Assembly (NCBI GenBank): GCA_022538095.1
Contig: JAKYXN010000049.1
Location: 1-39,128, forward strand
Source: Puniceicoccaceae bacterium K14
GTDB lineage: Bacteria > Verrucomicrobiota > Verrucomicrobiia > Opitutales > Opitutaceae
DNA: 39,128 nucleotides
Reading direction: 5' to 3'
Part shown: one piece after another, positions 26,323 to 35,642 of the stretch
How the letters are laid out: each line of letters opens with the position of its first letter
How positions within the stretch are numbered: the stretch's first letter is position 1
Made by a program: the position numbers and the translations under genes
Notes under the pieces: model-generated
Seen by the model: the letters and a program-made list of their open reading frames with translations, nothing else
Told to the model about the DNA's origin: nothing
Databases searched by the model: none

Positions 26323-26571
26323 ATGACAATTGACTACGCTGAAGCAGGATGGGCCACCGTCGCCTCCGAATTTGGTGAAAGAGCGACTGAAGAAAAACAA
26401 AAAAATCACTTCGAGGAACTCATGCATTTTGCCCAACGAAACAACATTACTCTGTTTTGGTTCGAAGCCTTTGACGAGGATTGGAAAGGCAATGACAACA
26501 ACCCACTTGGAGCAGAAAAACACTGGGGCATATTCGAAATCGATCGTACACCCAAACTCGTAATTGAATAG
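26323..26571 (+). pseudogene. C-terminal fragment resembling a GH17-family protein
   Basis: This 82-residue open frame reads like the last part of a GH17-type beta-glucan-active protein: 'EAGWAT' corresponds to the ETGWP strand carrying the nucleophile region, and FWFEAFDEDWKG, EKHWGIF and DRTPKLV match the usual end of the barrel. A full GH17 domain needs about 300 residues. The upstream in-frame sequence (26290-26322) shows no further similarity, and the ovoA terminator lies just before it. It is therefore either a degraded remnant with an intact tail or a small independently expressed derivative; the first is more likely. The beta-glucan theme agrees with the GH30 locus next to it. Confidence covers the family resemblance. 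Confidence 0.6.
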
Positions 26572-26585
26572 TAGATAATGGTCCC

Positions 26586-26605
26586 GCCTGGCTTCCTAGC
26601 CGGGC
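26586..26605. terminator. Stem-loop between convergent genes
   Basis: GCCTGGCT (26586-26593) pairs with AGCCGGGC (26598-26605), eight pairs including one G-U, with loop TCCT. It lies between the GH17-like fragment and the end of the ROK kinase operon and could end transcription from both sides, but neither strand has a U-run. Confidence 0.45.
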
Positions 26606-26609
26606 GCTC

Positions 26610-27584
26610 CTACTCTACCTCCGCAAACACCAATGCCGCAGCGCCTAAAATCGCTGCTTCACCCATCGGAAGCTGGCTTTCAATGATCTCGGTTCGGCCT
26701 TTGTAGATCGGGATCATATGCTCTTCGAATGCGTTTCGAATCGGATCCAACAGAATATCTCCAGCCTGAACAGGCCCGCCGAATAGGAAAAAGGCCGCCG
26801 GGCTCGTGACCAATGCAACTGATGCCAATGCTTGGCCAAGGCGCTCGCCTGTTTCCTCGATTGTCGCTTTCGCGACCTCGTCGCCTTTCTCAGCAATCTC
26901 AACGATCTCTTTAGATGTCACCGCATTGATAGGTTTCTCATCGAGCATCGTAGGAATCCCCATTTCAGCAATTTTGGCAAAAAAAGTACGGCGAATTCCT
27001 GTCGCTGAACAATAGTTCTCCAAGCTACCCCGACGCCCATACCCGCAAAAACGTCCCCCGGGATCAAAAGTCATATGCCCCACCTCACCAGCGCAACCGG
27101 TGTGCCCATAGACCATTTTATTATCCACATACACGCCGCTCCCTAAGCCAGTGCCCAAAGTAATCATAATGAAATCCGTGTACTCTTTTGCACCCCCAAA
27201 AATTTTCTCTCCGATGGCTGCTGCATTGGCATCATTGGTCAGCACAACCCTATCCATTCCGAGTCGCTCCCTCAGCATCGCAGCAAGAGGTGTATTTCCT
27301 TTGAAGTTCAAATTCGGAGGCTCCTCGATTGCTCCTGTCCAATAGTTAGCGTTTGGAGCACCTGAACCGACACCGACCCACTCCAAGGAAGCATCAGCTC
27401 CATACGACTCCTCAACCTCCTTCTTGAGCGACTTTATTACCGTCGCCAACTGGTCTGCATAAAGCCCGCCGTCGAAAAAATCTGCCGTATTAAATGAAGA
27501 ATGACCGAGAATCCTCCCGTCTCTATTCACCACGCCTACGCGGGTATTCGTTCCGCCAATGTCGATACCAAATGCCAGTTTCAT
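26610..27584 (-). CDS. ROK-family sugar kinase (glucokinase-like)
   Basis: This probably phosphorylates glucose or a related hexose in the cytoplasm. It is 324 residues, has no N-terminal HTH and so is a kinase rather than a NagC/Mlc repressor. The ATP-binding start DIGGTNTRVGVV (8-19), the catalytic Asp118 in TNDANAAA, and ITLGTGLGSG (141-150) are intact. The structural zinc motif is unusual: His170 and Cys180 are present, but the positions normally occupied by the second and third Cys are Tyr182 and Ser187 (CGYGRRGSLE instead of the family CxCGxxGCxE). It is the last gene of the three-gene enzyme operon, 63 bases after GH30, giving hydrolysed sugar a route into glycolysis. Confidence 0.9.
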   Translation of the reverse strand: MKLAFGIDIGGTNTRVGVVNRDGRILGHSSFNTADFFDGGLYADQLATVIKSLKKEVEESYGADASLEWVGVGSGAPNANYWTGAIEEPPNLNFKGNTPLAAMLRERLGMDRVVLTNDANAAAIGEKIFGGAKEYTDFIMITLGTGLGSGVYVDNKMVYGHTGCAGEVGHMTFDPGGRFCGYGRRGSLENYCSATGIRRTFFAKIAEMGIPTMLDEKPINAVTSKEIVEIAEKGDEVAKATIEETGERLGQALASVALVTSPAAFFLFGGPVQAGDILLDPIRNAFEEHMIPIYKGRTEIIESQLPMGEAAILGAAALVFAEVE

Positions 27585-27647
27585 TTAGCATGGACTAACT
27601 CATTTTTTTGGCTGCGCAACACTTGAATCTCAACAAAGGCAGCTATC

Positions 27648-29174
27648 TTAGTTCTTAAACACCAGTGTCTGAATCGCTTGCGCCGGGATCGAAAGTTCAA
27701 CCGTATTGGTTTCGTCAACCACAAGGGAGTAAACTTTGTCGGACTCTCCCTCATTGAACACAACAACACTTGTGCTGCCGTCTGCGTTAGAAGCGGCTGT
27801 CGCCATCAAAGAATCATCAGAGACATCGATGTCAATGCGCACTGCTCCAGGTCGAATAAATCGCGAGAAATGGCACATCGCGTAGTAAAGAGGCGTGTAA
27901 AAGACCGTTTGCGTCTTGCCATCTATCAGTACCGGCGCGCCGCAAAAGTTACTAGCGTGATTAGGCCCTCCGTTAAAATCCAGTGCGATGTTCCAATCAA
28001 TCCAACCTGTGACCCAGTGATTCATCGTACCAATCATATCGCGGATGTAGCGATACACAGGCGCATACATTGGGTGATCTGGCTTCTCTTCATCAGTTGC
28101 CCATATGTAGCCCCAATCCGTCGCTTCTTTGCGCCAATACCAATCGCTCTCCAACCAAACACCTTCGGGTTCGTCATCTCCTAAAGCATCGATACAGCCC
28201 TCAGATTGAATAATCTCCATTTGAGGAAATTTATTGTGAACCCGGTCCAGAATCTCCCCATAGTAATCCACAGTACTGCTATACCAATGCACCGCGGTTC
28301 CGGCTACATATTGAGCAGCATCTTCGTTACCCAAAATGGTATCCGTCCATTCCTCAACGTGGTTTCTATTTTGGTCGAATACGAAAACTTTCGTATCCAG
28401 TTTTTCTTGCTTTAGCAATGGCCCCAAATCTCTGGCGATGAATTCTGTCATTTCTTCCGGCGAAAAATGCATACTCTCCCAATTTGAATCGTTTCCTTGA
28501 GGTTCATTCTCAGGCGTTAGCCCCCATATATCGATTCCCTCATCAGCATAAGCCTTAATATAACGTACGATGTAATTCGCAAAGGTCGCAGAATACTCAG
28601 GTTTAAGCGATCCGCCATTCCAGTCGTTGTTGTCTTTCATCCATGGAGGCGCTGTCCACGGTGAAGCGACAATCTTGAAATCAGCGCCCTCCACTTGCAT
28701 CGCATCTTGGATTAACGGCAAAACCCATCTTCGATCATGATCAATCGAAAAATGCTCCAACGACGCATCGCCCTCCACCCTAGCATAGGAATAGTTACTC
28801 AAGGAAAAATCGCAACTGCCAATATGCGAGCGCATCAATGTATAGCCGGCCTTGCTTGGAGAAAAATAAGCTTCCAACACTTCCTGACGCTTCTCATCGC
28901 TCAATAGCGACATCACGTAAGCAGAACTCTCGGTGAACGCTCCCCCAAAACCACGCAGCGTTTGAAACTTCTTATTCGAATCGACCGTTATCGCGGTCTG
29001 TGGCACAGCCTGTGGCTGCGAATGAAGTTTCAGCTCAGTCATAGAATCTCCCGCACGGGAAGTCTGATAAATCGTTGGCATCGTCATTTCTTTCGAAAAA
29101 ATAGTAGGCGTAAACGAGATAAACAGACATCCGCAGACAGTTGTCTGAACTAGTTTTTTCAATACATATTTCAT
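27648..29174 (-). CDS. Secreted glycoside hydrolase family 30 enzyme
   Basis: This is an extracytoplasmic beta-glycosidase. A Sec signal peptide (about 1-28) precedes a GH30 barrel in the 508-residue protein. The family landmarks are GFGGAFTESSA (75-85), SPWTAPPWMKDN (171-182), the acid/base Glu224 in TPENEP, and the nucleophile Glu325 in QSEGC. The C-terminal beta-sandwich ends the protein. Family members include glucosylceramidases and endo-beta-1,6-glucanases; subgroup 1 or 3 is plausible here, and the adjacent glucokinase-like gene favours a glucoside. The start codon overlaps the upstream stop as ATGA, showing translational coupling to the 1161-residue protein. Confidence 0.93.
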   Translation of the reverse strand: MKYVLKKLVQTTVCGCLFISFTPTIFSKEMTMPTIYQTSRAGDSMTELKLHSQPQAVPQTAITVDSNKKFQTLRGFGGAFTESSAYVMSLLSDEKRQEVLEAYFSPSKAGYTLMRSHIGSCDFSLSNYSYARVEGDASLEHFSIDHDRRWVLPLIQDAMQVEGADFKIVASPWTAPPWMKDNNDWNGGSLKPEYSATFANYIVRYIKAYADEGIDIWGLTPENEPQGNDSNWESMHFSPEEMTEFIARDLGPLLKQEKLDTKVFVFDQNRNHVEEWTDTILGNEDAAQYVAGTAVHWYSSTVDYYGEILDRVHNKFPQMEIIQSEGCIDALGDDEPEGVWLESDWYWRKEATDWGYIWATDEEKPDHPMYAPVYRYIRDMIGTMNHWVTGWIDWNIALDFNGGPNHASNFCGAPVLIDGKTQTVFYTPLYYAMCHFSRFIRPGAVRIDIDVSDDSLMATAASNADGSTSVVVFNEGESDKVYSLVVDETNTVELSIPAQAIQTLVFKN

Positions 29175-32100
29175 CTGTCTATTAAAACTCCTTCTGGCAA
29201 ATTAACTTCAATGCTTAAAATCGATCCGTTTCTAGCAAATAGAACACGTGATTCCTCTTTCGATAATGAAAAGCCAGTGCGCCTTACAATTTCGCCATTC
29301 CCCATATGGACTACGACTCCAGGTTCATTTCCTAGAGAGTATCGAATCAATGTTTGGCAATAGGTGAACGCAATACAGCCAGTAGGTATCCTTTCCGAAC
29401 TTACTACGCCATCTTGCCCGATGTAATCAAAGACCTTCTCTTCCTTCAAAAATTCAGACTTTCGCAATAGCAAAGGCTTAAAGGAAACAACTCCCTTTTC
29501 CACAAAAACTCCGAGTTCTCCCCATCTAGAAAGAATATCCTCCTTAACTTGTCCAGTCATCCCAGGTTGTTGCACTCCCGCGTGCTTTGGCGTATGTGAA
29601 TAGGCATCCGTCGGGAACGCTCCGTATTGCATCGGCGTCTTATCAAAACCCAGTCCATTCAGCGTTGCGAAATAGTGAGAAGCCAACGAATCCAATACAT
29701 CACTACAGTTCCCACAACAGCATTCCTTGTAATAATTCTCCTGTATTGCCAAGAGCAACTTCGAAACCATGTGCCAATAAACACTCCCTAAGCCCTCATA
29801 GGCGAAAAAAGTTCCCGAGCGTCCCGTAAAACTACGATGATTGAAAGTGTCATCAAAGATGGACAACAGTTTTTTTTCCTCTTCCGCATCGACAACAGCA
29901 GAGTAGTCAACACGAATATCGCTGATTGCCCTAGCCACATCCAAGCTATTGCGAAAGTCCCCGTTAAACCTGAAACCTCCCGAGACATCTTTTGCGATAA
30001 TCCTCTCATCACCCCGCCCGATCATTGACTTCAGCAGTTCTGATTGAGCGATCTTGTCTTCAGACACCCTGTTTTTTTCCAAGAATCTAGGCAATTCACG
30101 ATCTGGATACAAAATATAGCTTTCGACATCTTCTCGATAGAGGGCACTCGACCGTAAACTATCCAACAATTCGACAGCCTTCCTTGGTGTCAGTCGGTTC
30201 GAACTTAAAGCAGCTACTTGTCCTTCCAGCATTTCCGACAAATTATCGATTTCAACACCTCTACCTCCTATAGGACGAAGTAAATTGTAGGAATTAAACA
30301 TCCCGTCTGAGCGTTCATTGGAATCGATAGAGCGCCCAACAAACTTCAAAGCATGAGAGACGTAGGATCTCAATTTTGTTACAGATACACCTATGCGCTC
30401 CAATCCAAACCTTGATTCATACACTGAGTTTCGGAAATTCTCGCCCGCGATTCCTAAAGACTCCAGCATCGCAAACCGCTCTGCAGCCGCAAATTCGTCA
30501 TTGATCAACTTCTCCTTCTCTTCGAGACATGCGAGTTGATCCTCGAGAAACTCAGCCAAATATCGATCAAACAAAACAGCATTGGTAGCTTCCAAATTAG
30601 CTAACTGGCTATCTAAAAATTGCAGATAACGGTAGACATAGCACAGAGTCACAACCGAAACGCCATATCCCACCAATGCATTATTCGCATCATTCCACTC
30701 CGGCCGCTGTGTATTCATCCAAATACCACCATCCGGTACAAAATTAGACATTTTGGCTAATAACGGAGCAAACAGTTTCTCTGTTAAATTAGCCCTAACG
30801 ATATTGCCAGAGGATGTACGCAAAAGCTTATCATCTGCCCCCACGCTCTTTTCACGATTCGCAATTTCATAAGCAGCCTTGTCGTCATAATCAACTGTGT
30901 CACGAGGGTTTTCCCATATTTTGGAAAATCCTTTAATACGATACGGAACGTGAGCGAAAACAAAATTTTCCTGTGACAACAAAGCCTGCAATGCCTCAGG
31001 CTTATGCTTATCCAATGCTTCAAGCAATTTGAGCAAATAGATGATTTGATGATCCCCCCAATAGCCTATATTTGACCAAGCCTCATCAGAATCCAGAATT
31101 TCCCAATCGAACCCATCGCGAGTCACCCGGTAAGGATTGTATCCGTCTGCCGTTGACGAATTTAGAAAGCGACTAATCATTCCCTCGATAAAATCTGGAA
31201 AAGAATAAGCCAAGGGTTCCCAGTTTTGAAAAATGTCTCTCCAATTTCCCTGGTAGGTCAAAATAGGATTTCCCTCTTCGTCTTGAGTTTCAATCGAGAA
31301 CTGATTCCATGGTCGACTGGGGTCACCGTGCCTACGACTAAAAGATAAAGGCAAGTATTCAGTCACTAAGCGCACCAGATCACGGTCACTTGAATCCATT
31401 GCCCAATCGATCAGGTCACTATGTGATATCGTTCGGCCCAAGCCGTTCAAAGCGATTTCATGCCGTTCTGAAACATCCCCATTCCAGGTCCTTAGATAGC
31501 TAATTAAATCCAATACATCAATTTCGTAACCGCAATCGAAGATTCCACCGCGCATAATATTGAACAATGTATTCGAATGATGACGCGCGTCTCGCAAGCG
31601 ATCCGATGTCAGTTGGAAGCCATCCGACAACCCAACTTTTTTCCGAAGTTTTTCATCATTTTTTCGAATATCATTAAGCAATTCCGCGCACAATTTTCCT
31701 TGATCCCCAAGCTGTACACGCAATCCTTCCACTTGCTTCGCATCCTGATTGATATCTGCCACGATCCACCAATCTTTTTTGCCTTTCGAAGGTACCTGAA
31801 AAGTAGATTCGACGAAATAGGCGCAGCGTAATCCACGCGTTTCAGGTTCCAATTCAATTTCACCGCCCTCCCGAAATATTTCTACTTGCGTTGGAGAGAG
31901 TAGCACAGTCTTCGCATCGATACCTAGAGACCATGCTACGGTTGCACGCAGTCCCTCACTTGGCTCCGCTCGATCCGTCGGAATTGAACTTAGGTAGAAA
32001 ATCCCAAGCCTCTCCGCCTCAAGCAATTCGTTCTTTTTGTAGGCGTCAGCCAGATTGCTATAGAGATTCAAGAACGTTTGATTTAGTCCATAAGGGACCA

Positions 32101-32656
32101 AATTTTGAATACCATCCAATAATCGGATGCAGCTACAATTATCCCCGAAGTTTTCGACTGTTGCTTTTTTAACAAACCCAAACCTTTCACTCGTTTCCCA
32201 CGAATACCGAAAAGCAACTTCGAGTTCCAAATGGACTTCCTCAAATATAATTTTGTTGCCGTCGATACTCTTATACAAATTTCTCTGAATACGATCCTTG
32301 CAATAGTCACTGCAAAAGGGTTCCCAAAAAACTGCAGAGCCATTTTTTGCTTCCACCCAAATCAAAGTCGAGCTCCCCACCGTATTCGCGGACTCGAATA
32401 GCTTATCTTGCGTACAGTAAGGAAACAAAGCATTGTCAGCGTCCTTACGACCCGCCGTTAACGCGCCATTACTCGATACGAATATCCAATGGTTCGAACC
32501 GCTAACGATATTCATCAAAAAGGGGGGCAGCCGATCAGAATCCGCTATGCGGTAAAACGGTTTGTCGTCTAATTCAACAAATCCGCAAAAAGACTTCTCT
32601 ATTTGTGGACGCGGTGTTTGCAAAGATGGTTCAATTGGAGGGGTTTGAAGACTCAT
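29171..32656 (-). CDS. Large cytoplasmic protein, probable six-hairpin glycosidase/phosphorylase-like
   Basis: This 1161-residue protein lacks a signal peptide. I cannot place it in a named CAZy family. The N-terminal third looks beta-rich (PFLMNIVSGSNHWIFVSSNGALTAGR, WVEAKNGSAVFWEPF) like the sandwich of GH94/GH15-type enzymes. The centre has highly patterned blocks: RRHGDPSRPWNQFSI, YQGNWRDIFQNWEPLAYSF (from residue 468), STADGYNPYRVTRDGFDWE, YWGDHQIIYLLKLLE and RPEWNDANNALVGYG (Glu653, Asp656), resembling catalytic helices of (alpha/alpha)6-barrel enzymes. It heads the GH30-ROK operon behind a TGCA-N6-TGCA operator and overlaps GH30 by 4 bases. Action on an imported oligosaccharide, perhaps as a phosphorylase, is inferred. 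Confidence 0.7.
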   Translation of the reverse strand: MSLQTPPIEPSLQTPRPQIEKSFCGFVELDDKPFYRIADSDRLPPFLMNIVSGSNHWIFVSSNGALTAGRKDADNALFPYCTQDKLFESANTVGSSTLIWVEAKNGSAVFWEPFCSDYCKDRIQRNLYKSIDGNKIIFEEVHLELEVAFRYSWETSERFGFVKKATVENFGDNCSCIRLLDGIQNLVPYGLNQTFLNLYSNLADAYKKNELLEAERLGIFYLSSIPTDRAEPSEGLRATVAWSLGIDAKTVLLSPTQVEIFREGGEIELEPETRGLRCAYFVESTFQVPSKGKKDWWIVADINQDAKQVEGLRVQLGDQGKLCAELLNDIRKNDEKLRKKVGLSDGFQLTSDRLRDARHHSNTLFNIMRGGIFDCGYEIDVLDLISYLRTWNGDVSERHEIALNGLGRTISHSDLIDWAMDSSDRDLVRLVTEYLPLSFSRRHGDPSRPWNQFSIETQDEEGNPILTYQGNWRDIFQNWEPLAYSFPDFIEGMISRFLNSSTADGYNPYRVTRDGFDWEILDSDEAWSNIGYWGDHQIIYLLKLLEALDKHKPEALQALLSQENFVFAHVPYRIKGFSKIWENPRDTVDYDDKAAYEIANREKSVGADDKLLRTSSGNIVRANLTEKLFAPLLAKMSNFVPDGGIWMNTQRPEWNDANNALVGYGVSVVTLCYVYRYLQFLDSQLANLEATNAVLFDRYLAEFLEDQLACLEEKEKLINDEFAAAERFAMLESLGIAGENFRNSVYESRFGLERIGVSVTKLRSYVSHALKFVGRSIDSNERSDGMFNSYNLLRPIGGRGVEIDNLSEMLEGQVAALSSNRLTPRKAVELLDSLRSSALYREDVESYILYPDRELPRFLEKNRVSEDKIAQSELLKSMIGRGDERIIAKDVSGGFRFNGDFRNSLDVARAISDIRVDYSAVVDAEEEKKLLSIFDDTFNHRSFTGRSGTFFAYEGLGSVYWHMVSKLLLAIQENYYKECCCGNCSDVLDSLASHYFATLNGLGFDKTPMQYGAFPTDAYSHTPKHAGVQQPGMTGQVKEDILSRWGELGVFVEKGVVSFKPLLLRKSEFLKEEKVFDYIGQDGVVSSERIPTGCIAFTYCQTLIRYSLGNEPGVVVHMGNGEIVRRTGFSLSKEESRVLFARNGSILSIEVNLPEGVLIDR

Positions 32657-32957
32657 GACTAAATGAAGAAGTTAAGGATTAATCACTCACTTATAATGCA
32701 ATTTAATGCAATCTTTTTCATTTAAGACCCTCTCCAATTCGTAGAAGCAATGTTTTTACCGTCTACACTCCAATAATTTAGAGATGTTCAACAACCCATT
32801 TATTTGCTTCTAAAACTGTTAGCATCTGCTTACATCTAACCAATTCATAATTTTCAACTTCTCCCCTAAAAGTGTCTTGAAAACTCTGCATTATCCTTTT
32901 CCGATAAAATACCCTTTGCAAAACCTCCACTAGGCTTATCAAAATTATAAGTATTCA
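32657..32957. promoter_or_regulatory. Divergent control region of glycan operon and LacI gene
   Basis: This 301-base AT-rich spacer holds the promoters of the minus-strand enzyme operon and the plus-strand LacI gene. The only strong signal is the palindrome at 32697-32710. I see no gene and no second operator near the LacI start. Confidence 0.6.
32697..32710. promoter_or_regulatory. LacI-type operator upstream of the enzyme operon
   Basis: TGCAATTTAATGCA has the form TGCA-N6-TGCA with near-perfect dyad symmetry. It lies 41 bases before the first gene of the enzyme operon, a position suited to repression. Two further copies lie before the TonB receptor. The neighbouring LacI-type regulator is the obvious candidate binder. 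Confidence 0.65.
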
Positions 32958-34022
32958 ATGGCCAAACCGAACCAAAAGCTAATCGCAGAAAAACTTAAGC
33001 TCTCTCGAACAACCGTTTCTCGATGCTTCACCAACCATCCTAAAATAAACCCAGAAACCCGCGCCAAAGTTTTTCAGCTAGCTGCCGAAATGGGATTCAG
33101 TTATTCGCAACAGAGAAATAGCACTGGCCAACGCGAAGACTCTGAAAGAAATACGATCGCCGTCATCGTAGGTATTGATCGCTCGGTAAAAGACGCTGTA
33201 AAAACAGCCGGCAACGTACTCAAAGGAATCAGCGAAAAAGCGGCAAACGCCGGGCTCGAAATCGAAGTCCACTACATAAATCCCGCAGACTTCAATCCGC
33301 AACCACGCTCACGCAAAATCATCAAAAACGTGAGCTGCACAAACTGGAAAGGCGTCGTACTAATATACAATTTCTCAGAAGCAGCAGTCACGAATGTGAT
33401 GGCAAAATTTCCTACAGTGTCAGTTCTAGAGGACTACCAATCCATTGATGTAGATTGTATTAGCCAAGATCAAGTAAGAGGAATTAGCAAACTAATGGAA
33501 CACCTCCATGATATTGGCCACCATCGGATCGGTTTCATGAGCTGGAAATACGAAGTTAGAACTCCTTGGGTAGAACGCCGCTTAGGAGCTTATGTCGAAA
33601 ACCTATTTCGATTTGGAATCGAGCTGGACCCAAACCTTATCATCAATCTGCAGAAAGACGAAAACTTTTCCCTCAGCCAGCTTGTAGATAAAGTGGCTGA
33701 CCGTATTCAATCCGGAGTAACAGCATGGGTCTGTGCAGCGGATCACCAAGCCTACCATTTGCGAAATGAACTCGAAAAACGCGGAATACGCGTACCCGAG
33801 GATTGTTCAATTACTGGGTATGACGGAATCGAGCCCCCTGAAGGGGCTGATCAGATAACAACAATTCGCATGCCCTTTAAGGATATGGGCCACTCCGCGA
33901 TATCCTCTCTGATAAGAAAAATGGGAAACCCTACTGCTCAAAGGCATAATGTCCAAATTTCAGGCGAGCTACTAATTGACAAATCGACTGCCGCTCCCCC
34001 ACAACTAGCTTCGTCGGTATAG
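32958..34022 (+). CDS. LacI-family transcriptional regulator
   Basis: This is a 354-residue regulator with an N-terminal LacI helix-turn-helix: NQKLIAEKLKLSRTTVSRCF (5-24), then NHPKINPETRAKVFQLAAEMGF, the hinge-adjacent part. The periplasmic-binding-protein-like sensor domain follows (about 68-345), including 'HDIGHHRIGFMSWKYEVR' and 'PEDCSITGYDGIEPPEGADQITTIRMP', as usual. The gene is divergent from the enzyme operon and convergent with the symporter gene, so it sits in the middle of the locus it probably controls. The palindrome TGCA-N6-TGCA is the likely site. The ligand is unknown but should be a sugar derived from the imported glycan. Confidence 0.92.
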   Translation: MAKPNQKLIAEKLKLSRTTVSRCFTNHPKINPETRAKVFQLAAEMGFSYSQQRNSTGQREDSERNTIAVIVGIDRSVKDAVKTAGNVLKGISEKAANAGLEIEVHYINPADFNPQPRSRKIIKNVSCTNWKGVVLIYNFSEAAVTNVMAKFPTVSVLEDYQSIDVDCISQDQVRGISKLMEHLHDIGHHRIGFMSWKYEVRTPWVERRLGAYVENLFRFGIELDPNLIINLQKDENFSLSQLVDKVADRIQSGVTAWVCAADHQAYHLRNELEKRGIRVPEDCSITGYDGIEPPEGADQITTIRMPFKDMGHSAISSLIRKMGNPTAQRHNVQISGELLIDKSTAAPPQLASSV

Positions 34023-34240
34023 AATTTTAACGCCTTTTCAAACGGCCAACGACCCAAGATCTGTAATATCAACAGCCAAAACCGGATATATATCGAATTA
34101 ACAGCTGCAGCTTCACGCTAAAGCCACCAGGTGGATTTGTTCGAGTACGCCAATAAACAAAACAGGCCCTTACATAACAACAAGACCAAAGACTGTATTC
34201 AGTCAAAGAGTAGCCTTTTCCATAAGATACCCAAAAACTC

Positions 34241-35608
34241 CTAAGAGTTTCTTTCGCTCAATTCTTTTTCCATCAAGCTTACATCCTCTTCAGATATAGA
34301 ATAAAAGAAGATCGAAACCGCACCGAGAGTGGCTAAAATCGCAGGAAAGACACTAAACATCAATCGTATCCCCATCATGGATTCACCTGTTTGAGCTTGG
34401 TTTGCGACAAAACCAAAAAACGAAAGAATATAGCCGGACAAGCCCGCCCCCACGGCTAAGCCCATTTTTTGAGCAAATTGTACGCCGGAGAAAACAAGAG
34501 CCGTTGTACGTCTTCCAGATTTCCACTCTCCATAGTCAGCGCAATCTGCATACATAGCCCAAACCAAAGCGGGCGTAGGCCCTGCAATCAACGCTCCAAT
34601 ACAATTCACAAATACCATCATCGAATACTGCTCCGGTGGTATAACAAAAAATACCGCCATTGAAACCGCATTGAGAAGTGTCAATGTTATAAGCAAACCT
34701 CGTTTCCCAAAGCGCTTACTAAGACTACTAGTCATAGCAATCCCGATCATCATAGCAAAGAGGCCGGATGACATAAACACCGCTGTTTTATCAAAAATTA
34801 GGAATATCGCGGCCCCATCATCACCAACGTAATACTTGAAGTAGTACATGATCGCCCCATTGCGAACTGCGACATTCATCAAGGTAAAAATTCCCGCAAA
34901 GAATAGAACAATCCAAGGCTTGTTGCTCAACAACGCTTCAAAATCCTTTCTCAGGTCCAACGTTTTTGGCGAGCGTTTCACTCTCTCTTTCGTCGTCGCA
35001 AAGGTTATCCAAAAAAGCAATATTGAGATAACCGCAAAGATAGCCATCGTCAGTCGAAAACCATTCGCTTCGTCTTCACCACCTAAGATATTTTTAAGTG
35101 GAGTTATAAACGTACCAATCAACCAAGCAGCCCCAAACGCGCAAATAAATCGGTAGGTGGACACCTTAGTGCGTTCTTCTGATACAGGCGAAATCACCCC
35201 CATTAATGCTGAATAGGGAATGTTAATTGCGGTATAAGCCAACATCATTAACGTATAGGTCGCATACGCGTAGGCGAGCTTACTCGCATCTCCCAAGGCA
35301 GGATTTGCAAACATCGCATACCCGAGCAACCCATAAGGAATCGCAGCAAAAAGCAGGTACGGTCTAAATTTTCCCCATCGAGAATTGGTGCGATCTGCAA
35401 CGATTCCCATCAAAGGATCGCTTATTGCGTCCACAGCTTTTGTAGCGATCATCATCGTACCCACTGCTGCCGGCGCTAAACCGAAAATATCAGTGTAGTA
35501 ATACAGTAGAAAAATATTGAATACCTGAAAAAAGAAATTGGAAGCAGCATCGCCCAGTCCATATCCAAGTTTTTCCGAAAACCGTAAAGGTTGGCTAGTA
35601 ATCGACAT
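34241..35608 (-). CDS. GPH-family (MelB-like) sugar:cation symporter
   Basis: This is an inner-membrane secondary transporter of the glycoside-pentoside-hexuronide family in the MFS superfamily. It has 455 residues and about twelve hydrophobic segments. The signature start EKLGYGLGDAASNFFFQ followed by YYYTDIFGL, and the loop ADRTNSRWGKFRPYLL, are diagnostic. It presumably carries the mono- or oligosaccharide released in the periplasm into the cytoplasm, where the 1161-residue protein and the ROK kinase act. It lies 99 bases downstream of the TonB receptor on the same strand, with a stem-loop between them that may dampen readthrough. Confidence 0.92.
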   Translation of the reverse strand: MSITSQPLRFSEKLGYGLGDAASNFFFQVFNIFLLYYYTDIFGLAPAAVGTMMIATKAVDAISDPLMGIVADRTNSRWGKFRPYLLFAAIPYGLLGYAMFANPALGDASKLAYAYATYTLMMLAYTAINIPYSALMGVISPVSEERTKVSTYRFICAFGAAWLIGTFITPLKNILGGEDEANGFRLTMAIFAVISILLFWITFATTKERVKRSPKTLDLRKDFEALLSNKPWIVLFFAGIFTLMNVAVRNGAIMYYFKYYVGDDGAAIFLIFDKTAVFMSSGLFAMMIGIAMTSSLSKRFGKRGLLITLTLLNAVSMAVFFVIPPEQYSMMVFVNCIGALIAGPTPALVWAMYADCADYGEWKSGRRTTALVFSGVQFAQKMGLAVGAGLSGYILSFFGFVANQAQTGESMMGIRLMFSVFPAILATLGAVSIFFYSISEEDVSLMEKELSERNS

Positions 35609-35642
35609 TAAATTTGTGGGGGTTCAATAATTAAAAATGAAA

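Noticed and set aside
27678-28184. 168-codon plus-strand open frame antisense to GH30
   Set aside because: It is rich in Arg, His and Ile in the pattern expected of a shadow frame, while the opposite strand encodes a clear GH30 with catalytic motifs.
34023-34240. Terminator between the LacI gene and the symporter gene
   Set aside because: GACTG/CAGTC (34191-34204) is only five pairs without a U-run, and CCACCAGGTGG near 34130 has too small a loop to form a stable hairpin.
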